DNA of 64,000 bases from Cupriavidus basilensis. GTDB taxonomy: Bacteria > Pseudomonadota > Gammaproteobacteria > Burkholderiales > Burkholderiaceae. The notes under the pieces are model-generated. The model did no database searches and had not been told where the DNA came from. It saw only the letters and a program-made list of their open reading frames with translations. This document shows positions 1-16,726 of the stretch, piece by piece. Each line of letters starts with the position of its first letter. Positions within the stretch are counted from its first letter, which is position 1. The position numbers were made by a program, and so were the translations under genes. The stretch covers positions 186,001 to 250,000 of the forward strand of contig NZ_CP062806.1 of NCBI RefSeq assembly GCF_008801925.2, in the 5' to 3' direction.

Positions 1-438
1 AGTGGCGCCGGCAAAGCCGCCGCACAGGCCGACATGCATCTCATAGACCACAGCCTCATGCCAGGGGCGGCCGCGCCAGTAAGGGTGGCACCAGGTATAG
101 GCGTGTGGGTCACAGACCATGCTGGCGCCATGGACATCGATGGCCTGGGCGCGCGAGGCGGGATCGGGCACGGTGCTGCCGTCGTCAAGCCGGAACCAGT
201 AGCGCGCCCCCGGGCAACAGGGCGCGATGGCTTCCAGCCAGCCCGAGCTTTCGTGCGGACCTGGCGCAGCGGCGCACATTGGCAATGGCCCTATGCCCGC
301 GATCTCCAGCCGGATGGGCTGTCCGCGGGCGGCGGCATCCGGCGCCCACAGCCGAAAGCGCATGCGTCCGTCCTCAAGCCTGCTGGGGCCGAATGACTGC
401 AACGGCGGCGGCGCCAGCAGCGACGATAAGGCATTCAT
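1..438 (-). CDS. treZ: Malto-oligosyltrehalose trehalohydrolase, N-terminal part (runs off window)
   Basis: TreZ cleaves trehalose from the end of maltooligosyltrehalose made by TreY. Only about 146 residues are in the window; the gene continues past base 1. The reading frame from ATG at 436-438 is open to the edge. It shows the family's N-terminal beta-sandwich pattern (SFGPSRLEDGRMRFRLWAPD), then VPDPASRAQ, followed by the start of the catalytic barrel (WHEAVVYEMHVG). A GGAGG ribosome site lies at 446-450, which fixes the start. It follows glgX by 37 bases on the same strand and is the fifth gene of the glgE operon. The catalytic residues are outside the window. Confidence 0.9.
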   Translation of the reverse strand, partial: MNALSSLLAPPPLQSFGPSRLEDGRMRFRLWAPDAAARGQPIRLEIAGIGPLPMCAAAPGPHESSGWLEAIAPCCPGARYWFRLDDGSTVPDPASRAQAIDVHGASMVCDPHAYTWCHPYWRGRPWHEAVVYEMHVGLCGGFAGAT

Positions 439-475
439 GATGTGGCCTCCTCCAACGGACTGGGGATAAGGGGGG

Positions 476-2611
476 TCAACTCCATTGCGAGTCCACCTTG
501 CTGGGCGACACGGCCAGGAGCAGAACGACCGCGTGCGCGTGCACGGTCACGGACGCGGCATCGACATCCGCCTCCGGCGCGTCGGGCTCGCTGCTGTCGA
601 GCAGCAAGCGCCAGTGCTGCATTGGCTCGGGAAAGCGAAAGGTGGCGTCGTCGCCGCCAGCGTTGAGCAGCAGCAGGGTCACCTGGATCCGGCCGTCCGG
701 GCCGGTGGCGGCACGCCGCATAGCCAGGGTGCGGCCGTCCGGGTTGGACCATTGCTCGGGGCTGAGCGCGTGGCCGTCGGTATCGAACCACGCAATGTCG
801 GGCAGTCCCGGTTCCAGTTCGCGGCGCCCGTGGGCAAAGCGGGCTTCGGTGAATGCATGCAGGCGCCCGCGCAGCGCCAGCAGGCGGCTGGCAAAGGCGG
901 TAATGGTGCGGCCTGCGGCGCTTTCGGCGGCGTCCCAGTCCAGCCAGGAGAGCTCGTTGTCCTGGCAATAGGCATTGTTGTTGCCGCCCTGGCTGCGGCT
1001 CCATTCGTCGCCTGCGGTGAGCATGGGCGTACCGTGGGAGAGCAAAAGCGTGGCCAGCAGCGCGCGTGCCACGTGTCCGCGCGTTTCCAGGATGAGGGGG
1101 TCCTCTGTGGGGCCTTCCACGCTGCCGTCCTGACTCCAGTTGGCGCTGGCGTTGTCGTCGGTTCCATCCCGGTTGTCCTCGTGGTTGGCTTCGTTGTGCT
1201 TGCTGCTGTAGCTGACCAGATCGGCCAGCGTGAAGCCGTCGTGCGCGGTGATGAAGTTCACCGAGGCCCAGGGCTTGCGGTGGCGGCGGTCGAACAGGTC
1301 GGCGGATCCGGTTAGGCGCGCGGCCAGATCGCCGCGCTGGCCGGCGTCGCCGCGCCAATAGCGTCGCGCGGTGTCGCGGAACTTATCGTTCCACTCGGCG
1401 AATCCGGGCGGGTGATTGCCCACCTGGTAGCCGCCGGGGCCAAGGTCCCAGGGCTCCGAGATCAGCTTGACCCGCGATAGCACGGGGTCCTGCAGGATGG
1501 CGTCGAAGAAGCCCGCGCCGGGATCGAAGCCGGTGCCTTCGCGGCCCAGCGTGCTGCCGAGGTCGAAGCGGAAACCGTCCACATGGAAGCACTCGACCCA
1601 GTAGCGTAGCGAATCCATTACCATCTGCAAGACGCGCGGATGCGACACGTTGAGCGTGTTGCCGCACCCGGTGTCGTTGATATAGTGGCGCTCGTCGCCT
1701 GGCATGAGCCGGTAGTAGCTGGCATTGTCCAGGCCGCGCCATGAAACGGTAGGGCCGAGCTCGTTGCCCTCGCAGGTGTGGTTGTAGACGACATCGAGGA
1801 TGACTTCGAGACCTGCCGCGTGTAGCCGGCGCACCGCCACCTTGAACTCGTTGAGCTGTCCGTTGCTGAGATAGGTCGGCTCCGGCGCAAAGAACGCCAG
1901 CGTGTTGTAGCCCCAGTAATTGCGCAAGCCGCGCTCCACGAGGAAGCGGTCTTGCAAGAAAGCATGCACCGGCAGCAGTTCCACGGACGTCACGCCGAGT
2001 TTGCGCAGGTGATCGATAAAGTGTGGGTCGCACAGCGCGGCGAAGGTGCCGCGCGTGTGTGGCAGCAGGTCCTGGCGCAGCATTGAGAGGCCGCGCGGAT
2101 GCACTTCATAGATGACAGTCTTCTCCCACGGCACGTCCGGCGCGCGGTCGTCGCCCCAGTGGAAGCTCTCATCCACGACCACCGCCTTGGGCATGGTCGG
2201 GGCGTTGTCGCGACGATCGGGAGTCAGGTCGGCGCGCGGGCTTTGGAGACGGTAGCCGAACAGTGCATCGGACCAGCGCACCGGGCCGCTCAATTGCCTC
2301 GCATAGGGATCGAGCAGCAGCTTGTGCGCGTTGAAACGGTGCCCGTGGGCCGGTTCGTAGGGGCCGAGAGCGCGGTATCCGTAGACGGTGCCGATTGCCG
2401 CGTGTGGCAAGTAGCCATGCCAGACCTCGTCGGTGCATTCGGGCAGCGTGATTCGCGCTAGTTCCTTGCGGCCGTTATCCGAGAATAGGCACAGGTCGAT
2501 GCGAGCGGCGTTGGCAGAGAACACGGCGAAGTTCACGCCAAGCCCGTCCCAGTGCGCGCCCAGCGGGTATGGTTTGCCGGGAAGCATGCGAGTGGCGGGG
2601 ACCAGTGGCAA
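476..2611 (-). CDS. glgX: Glycogen debranching enzyme GlgX
   Basis: GlgX hydrolyses the alpha-1,6 branch links of glycogen-type glucans after phosphorolysis has shortened the outer chains. The 711 residues match the family length: an N-terminal CBM48 region (PLGAHWDGLGVNFAVFSANA), then a GH13 barrel with DVVYNHTCEGNE, the nucleophile Asp in GFRFDLGSTLGR, the acid/base Glu in LISEPWDLGPGGYQVG and the HD pair in NFITAHDGFTLADLVSYS. The start is a TTG (2609-2611) immediately after the glgB stop, with AAGGAG at good spacing. The next ATG (2587) is 30 bases from that site. This tight junction suggests translational coupling to glgB. Known role from the family; start choice is inferred. Confidence 0.93.
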   Translation of the reverse strand: MPLVPATRMLPGKPYPLGAHWDGLGVNFAVFSANAARIDLCLFSDNGRKELARITLPECTDEVWHGYLPHAAIGTVYGYRALGPYEPAHGHRFNAHKLLLDPYARQLSGPVRWSDALFGYRLQSPRADLTPDRRDNAPTMPKAVVVDESFHWGDDRAPDVPWEKTVIYEVHPRGLSMLRQDLLPHTRGTFAALCDPHFIDHLRKLGVTSVELLPVHAFLQDRFLVERGLRNYWGYNTLAFFAPEPTYLSNGQLNEFKVAVRRLHAAGLEVILDVVYNHTCEGNELGPTVSWRGLDNASYYRLMPGDERHYINDTGCGNTLNVSHPRVLQMVMDSLRYWVECFHVDGFRFDLGSTLGREGTGFDPGAGFFDAILQDPVLSRVKLISEPWDLGPGGYQVGNHPPGFAEWNDKFRDTARRYWRGDAGQRGDLAARLTGSADLFDRRHRKPWASVNFITAHDGFTLADLVSYSSKHNEANHEDNRDGTDDNASANWSQDGSVEGPTEDPLILETRGHVARALLATLLLSHGTPMLTAGDEWSRSQGGNNNAYCQDNELSWLDWDAAESAAGRTITAFASRLLALRGRLHAFTEARFAHGRRELEPGLPDIAWFDTDGHALSPEQWSNPDGRTLAMRRAATGPDGRIQVTLLLLNAGGDDATFRFPEPMQHWRLLLDSSEPDAPEADVDAASVTVHAHAVVLLLAVSPSKVDSQWS

Positions 2612-2612
2612 A

Positions 2613-4890
2613 TCAGGCTCCTTCGGGTACGAGCCGCAGGACTAGCGTGGCCAGCGGCGGGATCGTGAGCGTGGCGCAAGCGGGCAGGCCGTGCGACGGC
2701 GTGGCGGTGGCTTGGACTTCGCCACCATTGCCCACATTGCTGCCGCCATAGCAGGCGGCGTCGGTGTTGATGCATTCCTGCCAGCGGCCCGCGAACGGCA
2801 CTCCCAAGCGGTAGCCCGGGCGCACCACCGGGGTCATGTTGACCACCGCCAGCACCACGTCGCGGCTGCCGGGAGCGGCGCGGCGCAGATAGGCGAAGAC
2901 GCTGTTGCGGCTGTCGTCGCCGACCACCCAGCTAAAGCCCTCTGGTCGATGATCGAGCGCATGCAGCGCAGGCAGGGCGCTGTGCAGGCGGTTCAGATCG
3001 CGCACTAGCGTCAGCATGCCGCGGTGCTCGGGCTGCTCTAGCAGCCACCAGTCCAATTCGGTGTCATGGTTCCACTCGCGCCATTGGGCGAACTCGGCAC
3101 CCATGTAGAGCAGCTTCTTGCCGGGGTGCGTCCACATGAAGCCGTAGTAGGCGCGCAGGTTCGCAAAGCGCTGCCAGTTGTCGCCAAGCGTCTTGCCGAT
3201 CATCGAGCCCTTGCCATGCACCATTTCGTCATGGGAGATTGGCAGCACGAACGCCTCGGACCAAGCATAGACCGTGCCGAAGGTCAGGTCCTGATGGTGC
3301 CAGGCGCGGTGCACGGAATCACGGGAGAGATAGCGCAGCGTGTCGTGCATCCACCCCATGTTCCACTTGAAGGTGAATCCCAAGCCGCCGTTCTCTACCG
3401 GCGCGGTCACGCCGGGCCAGGAGGTGGATTCTTCTGCAATGGTCATGGCGCCCCGGCAACGCTCGCGCACCACGGTATTGAGTTCGCGCAGGAAGGCCAC
3501 GGCTTCCAGGTTCTCGCGCCCGCCGAAGCGGTTGGGCAGCCACTGGCCAGGCTGGCGGCTGTAGTCGCGGTAGAGCATCGACGCCACCGCATCCACACGC
3601 AGTCCGTCGATATGGTAGTGCTCCAGCCAGTGCAGGGCGCTGGCCAGCATGAAGCCGCGCACTTCATTGCGGCCCAGGTTGTAGATCAGCGTGTTCCAGT
3701 CCTGGTGGAAGCCCTCGCGCGGGTCCTGGTACTCGTAAAGTGCGGTGCCGTCGAACTCGGCCAGCCCGTGCGGATCGGTGGGGAAGTGCGCCGGCACCCA
3801 GTCCAGGATCACGCCGATGCCGGCGGCGTGGCAGCGGTCGACGAAGGCGGCAAACGCCTGCGGCGGGCCCAGCCGCGCGGTGGGCGCGAACAGCGACAGC
3901 GGCTGGTAACCCCAGGAGCCGCCGAAGGGATGCTCCATCACGGGCAGCAGTTCGATATGGGTGAAGCCCAGTTCGCGCACATACGGGATCAACCGATCCG
4001 CGAGCCGTGCCCAGCCATGCATGGGATCGTTAATCTCGGCCAGCCACGAGGTGACGTGCATCTCGTAGATAGACAGGGGCGCGGCGCGCGCATCGGTGCT
4101 GGCGCGCCGGCGCATCCAGGCCTGGTCGGTCCAGCTATACGGCGGCGCCGACGTGCCCGGCCGCGCTACCACCGAGGCGGTGGCCGGCGGAGCTTCTGTG
4201 GCCAGCGCCACCGGATCGGCCTTGTCGGGCAACGGCTCGCCGAGCGCACCGAGCAGGTCGAACTTGTAGCGGCAGTCCGGCGCCGCGCCCATTGCCCCGG
4301 GAATGAACAGCTCCCAGATGCCCGCGCCGTGGCGCAGTCGCATCGGGTGGCGCACGGGATTCCAGCCGTTGAAATCACCGATCACTGAGACGCGCCGGGC
4401 ATTGGGCGCCCATACGGCAAAGCGTACGCCATCGATGCCTTCCAGGGTCTGCACCTGCGCCCCCAGGCAACTGCCAAGCTCGAAGTGGCGGCCCTCGGCG
4501 ATCAGGTGCAGGTCGAGGTCGCCCAACAAGATGCCAAAGGCGTATGGATCGGCACTGAGTTGCTCGCTGCCATCAGGCCAGCGCATCCCGATCCGGTAGT
4601 CGCGCGCGCCAGCGGTGCCGGCCAGGGTCCCGGCGAAGATGCCCCCGGGATGAAGCCGCTCCAGTTCGGCCAGGCGCGTGCCATCGGCGGCGGCCAGCCA
4701 CGCCGACAGCGCGCCCGGCAGGCAGGCACGTACCACGGTATGGTCACACGAAGGATGGGGCCCGAGCACGGCAAAGGGATCGACATGGCGCCCCGCCAGC
4801 AGGGCCTCCAGGTCGGGAATCGCCAGGGACAGAGGCGAGGCTGCGCGGGGCATGTGCTGGTCCTTCTGGCTGTCCCGGGGCTGGGCGGTT

Positions 4891-4904
<14 letters not shown>
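2613..4904 (-). CDS. glgB: 1,4-alpha-glucan branching enzyme GlgB
   Basis: GlgB moves chain ends to C6 hydroxyls and so makes the branches of the glucan that GlgE elongates. It has 763 residues, usual for the long bacterial form: an extra N-terminal module ([12 protein letters not shown]), a CBM48 module ([24 protein letters not shown]), and a GH13 barrel with [18 protein letters not shown], the nucleophile Asp in [18 protein letters not shown], the acid/base Glu in [13 protein letters not shown] and [14 protein letters not shown]. The C-terminal all-beta domain ends [13 protein letters not shown] at 4904 has GGGGAG upstream and overlaps the end of the treS fusion by 14 bases. An internal Met 18 is a weaker start. 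Confidence 0.95.
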
Positions 4905-8366
<3,462 letters not shown>

Positions 8367-8370
<4 letters not shown>

Positions 8371-11300
8371 GCCCGCCTCTCGCGCAGCGGCCGGACGTGC
8401 CACAGGGCAAACGGCAGCGAATACGGGTCCAGCCGGATATGCTGGTTCTTGCCCTGCCAGGTAAAGCAGCGTCCATGCATCAGGTCTTCAACGTCAAGCG
8501 CGCCGTGGTCGGGGAGTCCCCATTCCCACAGGGGGAGTTCGATTGCCGACTCGCGCGCCGCGCGCGGGTCCAGGCTGATCGCCGCCAGCAGCACGTCATC
8601 GCCGAAGCTGGTGGCGCGCTCGGCACTGCCTGCGGGGCCCGTTATTCGCGGCACGAAGCGGGCGAAGTACAGCACCGCGTCGTCGCTGGCGTGGTAGAAG
8701 CGCAAGCCGAGGTGGTTCTGAAGCGCCGGGTGGCTGGCGCGGATCGCGTTCAGCCGCGATATCTCCGCAACGATGTTGCCGGGTTGCTGCCAGTCCCGCA
8801 CGCGCAGTTGGTACTTCTCGGAGTCGAGATACTCTTCCTTGGGCACGCCGTCTTTCAGCATTGGCGTGCCTTCGCATAGTTCAAAGCCGCTGTACATGCC
8901 CCATAGCCCCGAGAGCAGGGTCGCCAGTGCGGCCCGGATCAGGAAGCCCGGCCGACCGCTGTCGTGCAGGAAGTAGGGGTTGATGTCTGGCGTGTTAACG
9001 AAGAAATGCGGACGGAAAAACTCGCGCAGCGGCCCTTGCGTGAGTTCGGTCATGTACTCGGTCAACTCGCGCTTGTGGTTCCGCCAGGTAAAGTACGTAT
9101 AGGACTGGTTGAAGCCCAGCTTGGCCAGGCGCCCCATCATCTTGGGTCGTGTAAATGCCTCCGCCAGGAACAGTGCATCGGGAAAGCGCGAGCGCACGTC
9201 TTCGATCATCCACTCCCAGAACGGCAGCGGCTTGGTATGTGGATTGTCTACGCGGAAGATGCGTACGCCTTGCTCGGCCCAGAACACCACGACGTCCCGC
9301 AATGCCAGCCACAGCGCGGCAGCTGCAGGGGGCTTGCAGTAGAAATCGACGTTGACGATGTCCTCGTACTTCTTCGGCGGGTTCTCCGCATAGCGCAACG
9401 AGCCGTCGGGCCGGTACGCGAACCACTCCGGATGCTCGCGCAGCCACGGATGGTCCGGCGAGCACTGGATGGCGAAGTCCAGCGCCAGTTCTAGCCCTTC
9501 GGCGGCGGCGGCCTCGCGCAAGCGACGGAAATCATCGAACGTGCCCAGTTCCGCGTGGATGGCATCGTGGCCACCTTCCGCCGCGCCGATGGCATAGGGG
9601 CTGCCCGGGTCGCCCGCCTGGGCCCGCAGGCTGTTGTTGCGGCCCTTGCGATGGGTGCGACCGATGGGATGGATGGGTGGGAAGTACAGCACGTCGAAGC
9701 CCATGGCGCGGATGGCCGGCAGCCGCGCGATTACGTCGTCGAAGGTACCGTGTCGGCCTGGGTCGCCACTCTGCGAGCGCGGGAACAGTTCGTACCAGCT
9801 AGCAAAGCGCGCCGTAAGCCGGTCCGCCTCTACTGGCAGCACTACCGGGTGGCGCGTTGCAAAGGCGCGCGGGTCGGCAGCCTGCATGGCGGCGCGGGTG
9901 CGCGGCGATAACAGCAGCTCCAGCCGACGCGCATCGCCGCCGGGGTTGTCGCGCAAGGCCTCCAGGTCGGTCGCGATGGCGTGCATCTCGGCATTGTCGG
10001 ACGACGCCGTGTCCGCCGCCACGGCTACTAGGCGCGCGCCTTCCTCGATCTCCAGCGTCACGTCCACGCCCGCCTGCTTCTTCTTGCCGACCTCGTCGCA
10101 CCAGCTGGCGAATGTATCCCGCCAGGCTTCCAATGTGAATTCGTGCCTGCCCAGCCCGCGCAGTGGGAAGCTGCCGCTCCAGCGATCGTTGACGCCCGGC
10201 TCCAGCGCGGATTGCTGCCAATCCTGCTCGCCTGGGCCGCGCCATAGCAGCACTGCGGCGAGCTTGTCATGGCCGTCCATCCAGATATCGGCTTCCACCT
10301 CCACCCGCTCCCCGAGCACGCGGCGTACCGCGAAGCGGCCACCCTCGCAAGCCGGCGTCACATTTTCTATGGCGATGCGCGGTGCGTTCAAGGCGGCGGC
10401 CACGCTTTTCTCCAGCGTGGCCCGTACCGCCGCCGCGATGCGCTTGCCGTTGCGTCGCGCAGGCGTGGTCTGCGCGGCGTTAGGCACCGGGTGGTAAAGC
10501 TGGATGCCAGCCGGCGCCAGCGCGATGGTCGCCATCGCGTCGAGTATTGCATCTGCAGGGTCCGCCCCACCGGGGCCTCCCTCGGCCGGCAGCAGCGCGC
10601 CCGCGCCCTGGGGCAGCGCGGCAAGGATGCGGTCGGCACCGAGCGTGGCCGCCTCCTGAGTATCGGGGTTGATCACAATGGCTAGCGCCGTGGGGTCCTC
10701 GCCCACGGTGCCGCCTGTGCGCGCCAGCACAGTCAATGGTGTGCTGCCGCCGCTCACCCGCCGAAGGCTGCGCACCGGGGCACAGCCACGCGCCGCCAGC
10801 CAAGCATTGGCGTGGATCAGTTCGTGGGAGAGATCGTAGGGCGGCGCGGCTTCGCCGTCGCCGCCGGTCTCGAATCCGGCGGGCACCATCAAACCGTCGC
10901 CAATCGCGGCGGCGGCCCACAGAGCGCGCCGCGCCACCAGCGCGTCGGTGCCGGCTGCATTCAGCGCCGGTGCAGCGAGCACGGCGCCGAAGGGCCGCAG
11001 GCGTGCAATTTCATCGGTAAGCCAGGCGCTGCGGTAATCCCACCACGGTAGCGAGCAGAAGGCACCGTCGAAGCCACAGGGCGTAAGGTCCTCGAGTTGC
11101 GCTGGCGCGAGCCCCGGGGCCCAGGCCAGGAAAGCCAGGCTACGGCCAGGCGCGGCGCGGCGGGCGCTAGCTATCAGTACCGCCCAGTGCCGCCCCGGCA
11201 CGCGTGCCGGCGCACGGCAGACGAAGCCGGCAATGCCAGCCGCGACTGGCGTGCGCAGGCGCTCGCTCCACCATGGCACCAGTGCGGCGGCGCAATGCGA

Positions 11301-11624
11301 ATCGTGCCACCGCAGGCGCACACCCGGTAGGTGGTTATCCGTGTCGCGCGGGTCAGCACCCAGGCCTGCGGGTTCGCGCCAGCACGGCTCCAGATTCGCG
11401 CTGCCGTCAGGGTAGCGGTCAAGTGCAAGCTCCAGCAGGCACGACAAGCCATGCGCGCTGCAGGCGGCCACGGCCTGAGCCAGGGCCTCCGCTTGCGGAT
11501 GCAGGACCGGCCAGCCCGCTAGCAGGACATGATCGAAGCCAAGTGCCGCCGCGCGGGCCAGCGCATCGTTGCTGGGGGCGCCGTCAGGCTGGGTGAGTGT
11601 CAGGTCTATTTGGCAGATTCGCAC
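8367..11624 (-). CDS. glgE: Alpha-1,4-glucan:maltose-1-phosphate maltosyltransferase GlgE, long form
   Basis: GlgE adds maltosyl units from maltose-1-phosphate to an alpha-1,4-glucan. The core (about residues 400-1085) carries DVLYFPPIHPIGRTHRKGRNN, LALDFAIQCSPDHPWL, YAENPPKKYEDIVNVDF, the nucleophile Asp in FRVDNPHTKPLPFWEW and the Glu in LFLAEAFTRPKMM. At 1085 residues it is about 400 longer than the usual 660-700. The N-terminal part (LTLTQPDGAPSND, ALGFDHVLLAGWP, ELIHANAWLAARG) reads like a worn-down glycosidase barrel lacking obvious catalytic motifs. The start is GTG at 11622-11624. It is first in its operon and is followed by treS with an ATGA overlap. Confidence 0.94.
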
Positions 11625-12512
11625 GTCTCATTCCCGCTTGTTGCCATCACGCCGGCGTGGGTGCTCACAGCTAAGCCGCGAACGGATCCGCCGGCACCTC
11701 GAAGCGCCGCTGCAGCGCGCCCTTGCAGGCGGGCTCGCTAGCCAGTGCGCTGGCGCGGCAGATCGGGGGCAAGAAAGCATCAGAAGCCGTGTGCCGCGCC
11801 TGGGTGCCTAAGCCATCGGGCACTGCGATAAATAGGGGGCTTGAACTCAAGGTGCACCTCCTTCGGAATCCGTTGCCAGATTACCGGGTGATGGAAAATG
11901 AGGATCTTGTGCCGCATCGATGGCACGGGACCGCGCGTCATCAGAGTGGCCCGCGTTGGCGAAGCGCTTTCTAATGCTGCTCAAGCCCTTTGCGGGAATG
12001 CGGCTGGACTCGTGCCTCAGGGATATGCGAAGCGTGTGCCAGGCATTGAACTGAAATTGAAGAAAAACCTGGATAGCAAGGCAGGCAAAGGGCGTGCGGC
12101 GAAAAACCGGCGGGCGCGTGGAGTGCGGCTTACGGCGCCGGGCGGGCAGACTGTGTAAAATCTATCGTTCTGGGGGTGGCAGAGCAGGCAGAAATGCGCA
12201 CGCACCCGCCGTGCGGTGGCACTTGCGGCCCGCGAGTTCCACCGCCGGCATCGCGGCCCGCTTGCAAGGAGTCTGACCATATGGCTCATCAGGTGCGGTT
12301 ATGCAGCCCCTTGAGACTGATGCCCACCGATGGCGCTGCCTGCCGCGCGCCGACGTCAACCGGGCCGGGCGTGGCCACCGAAATACGAAAGGAGGCCAAA
12401 CAGGTGCTGTAGGCCGGTGAGAGAATTTCCCGGGTGTGGGGGCGCGAGATGTCCGTCAGCACGCCACGCACGCGCTTTCATTCCGGGAACGTACCGCAAT
12501 CGTCCCGACGCC
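11625..12512. other. Intergenic stretch upstream of the glgE operon
   Basis: 888 bases between the glgE start and the end of the pfpI gene. It should hold the promoter of the trehalose-glycan operon, but I could not pick a convincing -35/-10 pair. One short plus-strand frame at 12281-12412 (43 residues, MAHQVRLCSPLRLMP) has a good AAGGAGT site just upstream, but its composition is not protein-like enough to call. Other frames here are short and look accidental. Confidence 0.4.
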
Positions 12513-13112
12513 CTAGCGCGCGCTTTCGTCCGCAGTGAACAAAGCCACCATCTCCCGGTTGAAGGCGGGAATGTCGTCTGGTTTGCGGCTGCTGACCCAG
12601 TTGCCGTCCCGAGCGACCTCGCGGTCCACCCATTCGCCACCAGCATTTCGGATATCGTCGGCCAGCGACGGCCAGCTGGTCAGGGTGCGTCCCTTGACCA
12701 GGCCAGCGGACACCAACAGCCATGCACCGTGGCAGATCACCGCGATCGGTTTGCCGTCAGCCTGGATTTTCTTGATGAAGCGCTGCGCCTCTGGCCTGGT
12801 ACGCAAGCTATCCGCGTTTATGACACCGCCTGGCAGCACCACCGCATCGAAATCGTCGGGCTGTGCCTCGGCGAGCACGGCCTGCACGCTGAAACGGTCG
12901 GCCTTGGCCGCGTGATGCGCACCCTGGACTTCGCCGTCTTGCGGCGCCACGATCACGGTGGTGGCGCCGGCTTGCTGCAAGGCCTGGCGCGGGCCGGTGA
13001 GTTCGACCTGTTCGAACATGTCAGTGACAAGCAGCGCAACGCGCTTGCCGGCGAGCGCAGTCGAGGAATCATCCGCATGCGGGGTCGGGAAGCGTTCGTG
13101 GTTCTTGTGCAT
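12513..13112 (-). CDS. PfpI/DJ-1 family protein (type 1 glutamine amidotransferase fold)
   Basis: A 199-residue cytoplasmic protein of the PfpI/YhbO group, which in characterised members has protease-like, deglycase or glyoxalase-type activity in stress defence. Visible parts: the first beta strand KRVALLVTDMFEQVELTGP, the conserved acidic residue in FEQVEL, DFDAVVLPGG, and the nucleophile-elbow Cys in AVICHGAWLLVSAG. It ends with FNREMVALF. ATG at 13110-13112 has AAGGAG upstream. The frame stays open further upstream, but that part looks like non-gene sequence or the ORF described next. The neighbouring catalase fits a stress role. The exact substrate is not predictable. Confidence 0.88.
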   Translation of the reverse strand: MHKNHERFPTPHADDSSTALAGKRVALLVTDMFEQVELTGPRQALQQAGATTVIVAPQDGEVQGAHHAAKADRFSVQAVLAEAQPDDFDAVVLPGGVINADSLRTRPEAQRFIKKIQADGKPIAVICHGAWLLVSAGLVKGRTLTSWPSLADDIRNAGGEWVDREVARDGNWVSSRKPDDIPAFNREMVALFTADESAR

Positions 13113-13527
13113 ATCTGGCTCCTTGGATCGAAGGCATTGAAATTGAGGGAGGGACGGCAATCGCCAGGGCGCCGTGTAGCTTTGGCGAACAGCGTGTAGA
13201 ACAGTCATGCTTGCGCGACGCATCGCCACTGTGGGCCTCGGCGCTTGGCGACGTGCCGCCGCTAGGGCCTGCGCTGCCAGGAGCTTCCACGGCCTTCTGC
13301 GGCAACTGGGTCGACGCGGATTGCGCCGCCGACCCGCCGCCCTTGCCAAAGCGAGCGGCCAGGTTGTCCTGGATTCGCGCCAGGACGTCGGCTTGGCGCT
13401 TCCTCGGCTTCCTTGGCCTTGCGGGCATCGGCAGTCTGTTGCTGCTCCGGCGTCGGCCGGGGCCGTCGTGCATGAAGCGCTCCGCAGGCGGGCCGGGCAG
13501 ATTGACGTTAATTTGGCGGACCTCCAT
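13069..13527 (-). CDS. Possible hypothetical protein between the PIG-L and pfpI genes
   Basis: A 152-residue frame beginning MEVRQINVNLPGPPAERFMHDG, with a basic stretch (PARPRKPRKRQADVLARIQDNLAARFG) and a low-complexity Ala/Ser/Gly tail. It fills the otherwise empty space between two minus-strand genes and overlaps the first 44 bases of pfpI. No clear ribosome site precedes the ATG at 13527 and I recognise no family. The N-terminal half has a plausible protein composition; the tail may be read-through. It could be a real small gene or only an open frame in GC-rich DNA. Confidence 0.3.
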   Translation of the reverse strand: MEVRQINVNLPGPPAERFMHDGPGRRRSSNRLPMPARPRKPRKRQADVLARIQDNLAARFGKGGGSAAQSASTQLPQKAVEAPGSAGPSGGTSPSAEAHSGDASRKHDCSTRCSPKLHGALAIAVPPSISMPSIQGARYAQEPRTLPDPACG

Positions 13528-13683
13528 AGACACGGCATCGCACGCAAAAATGGCTTGGTCAATCCCCAGTGGCAATATCCATGCCTCCGCTGGCGGCGGT
13601 CTATCGTTGCGCGGCGATCCCTTCGCCGCCGCATTCCAGCCGCGCCTGGGCCGAGCCGAGCATATGTCCGGCACGGTGCACGC

Positions 13684-14409
13684 TCAGGCGCACGCCGTGG
13701 TGACAGATGCTCTCGCCGTAGCCCAATGTCTGCGCTCCCACTGCCAGTAGCGCTCGGGCGCTGTCAGGTCGGCCAGTTGTTCCCCACCGAAAAGCGGATA
13801 CTGGCTGGCGTAGGCGGCCACGGCGCGGGCTTTGCGCAGCTTCGTCACAGGAAGCGAACGCAAGCCGGACGGTGCCGCAAGCGTAGCCACGATCCCTGCG
13901 TCGTTCCACGTCGCCAGTTGGCGGTCAAGGGCGCCTGGCGTGCGGCGGTGAATTGCATCCTCATAGAAAAACCAAGGCCGTGCCGAATCCCGTTCCCAGA
14001 CCACCGCGCATGCGGCGTGGACAATGCCGTGATCGCTATGATGCAGGCCGGCCGGTGCCAGTACGAGCGAATCGGTGAGTGTAAGCAGTACCGCCGACAG
14101 CGCCTCGGCCAATGCTGCCTGCGATGGAGACGTGCCATATTGTCCATCGAGGTAATCGAGCCAAAGTGGTTGCGCCTCCAGCATGGCGAGTCCAATGCGG
14201 TCTTCCTCCCGCCGGGCCAGTACCGCCTGGCGGGCGCTGGCAAAGCCTGCGGTGGCATCCCAGGGCGGCGCTGACATGGCGACGGGCGGCAGGCCCGCCA
14301 GCGCCGTGATCACGAGCGCGCCGGGTAATGCCGCCATCAGCTCGCCGCAGCTGAACACGGCATCGTCAAGGTGCGGCGAGATGACCAGTGCGCTCGGCTT
14401 CCGCATCAC
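13684..14409 (-). CDS. PIG-L family N-acetylglucosaminyl-type deacetylase
   Basis: 241 residues of the PIG-L/LmbE zinc deacetylase family, whose members remove acetyl groups from N-acetylglucosamine-type sugars in GPI, mycothiol or antibiotic synthesis. The zinc motif ISPHLDDAVFSCGEL stands at residues about 10-24 (family form PHxDD), with the second His region AGLHHSDHGIVHAAC. The ending YPLFGGEQLADLTAPERYWQWERR is typical of the subgroup found beside acyl-CoA dehydrogenase, methyltransferase and glycosyltransferase genes, which lie here at 17.6-20 kb on the other strand. It starts 7 bases after the catalase stop, so the two are probably co-transcribed. The acetylated substrate is unknown. 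Confidence 0.87.
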   Translation of the reverse strand: MMRKPSALVISPHLDDAVFSCGELMAALPGALVITALAGLPPVAMSAPPWDATAGFASARQAVLARREEDRIGLAMLEAQPLWLDYLDGQYGTSPSQAALAEALSAVLLTLTDSLVLAPAGLHHSDHGIVHAACAVVWERDSARPWFFYEDAIHRRTPGALDRQLATWNDAGIVATLAAPSGLRSLPVTKLRKARAVAAYASQYPLFGGEQLADLTAPERYWQWERRHWATARASVTTACA

Positions 14410-14416
14410 GCCTGCC

Positions 14417-16726
<2,310 letters not shown>

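Noticed and set aside
13207..14274. Long plus-strand open frame (355 codons)
   Set aside because: It lies opposite the PIG-L gene, is Arg/Ala-rich and matches nothing; a GC-rich shadow.
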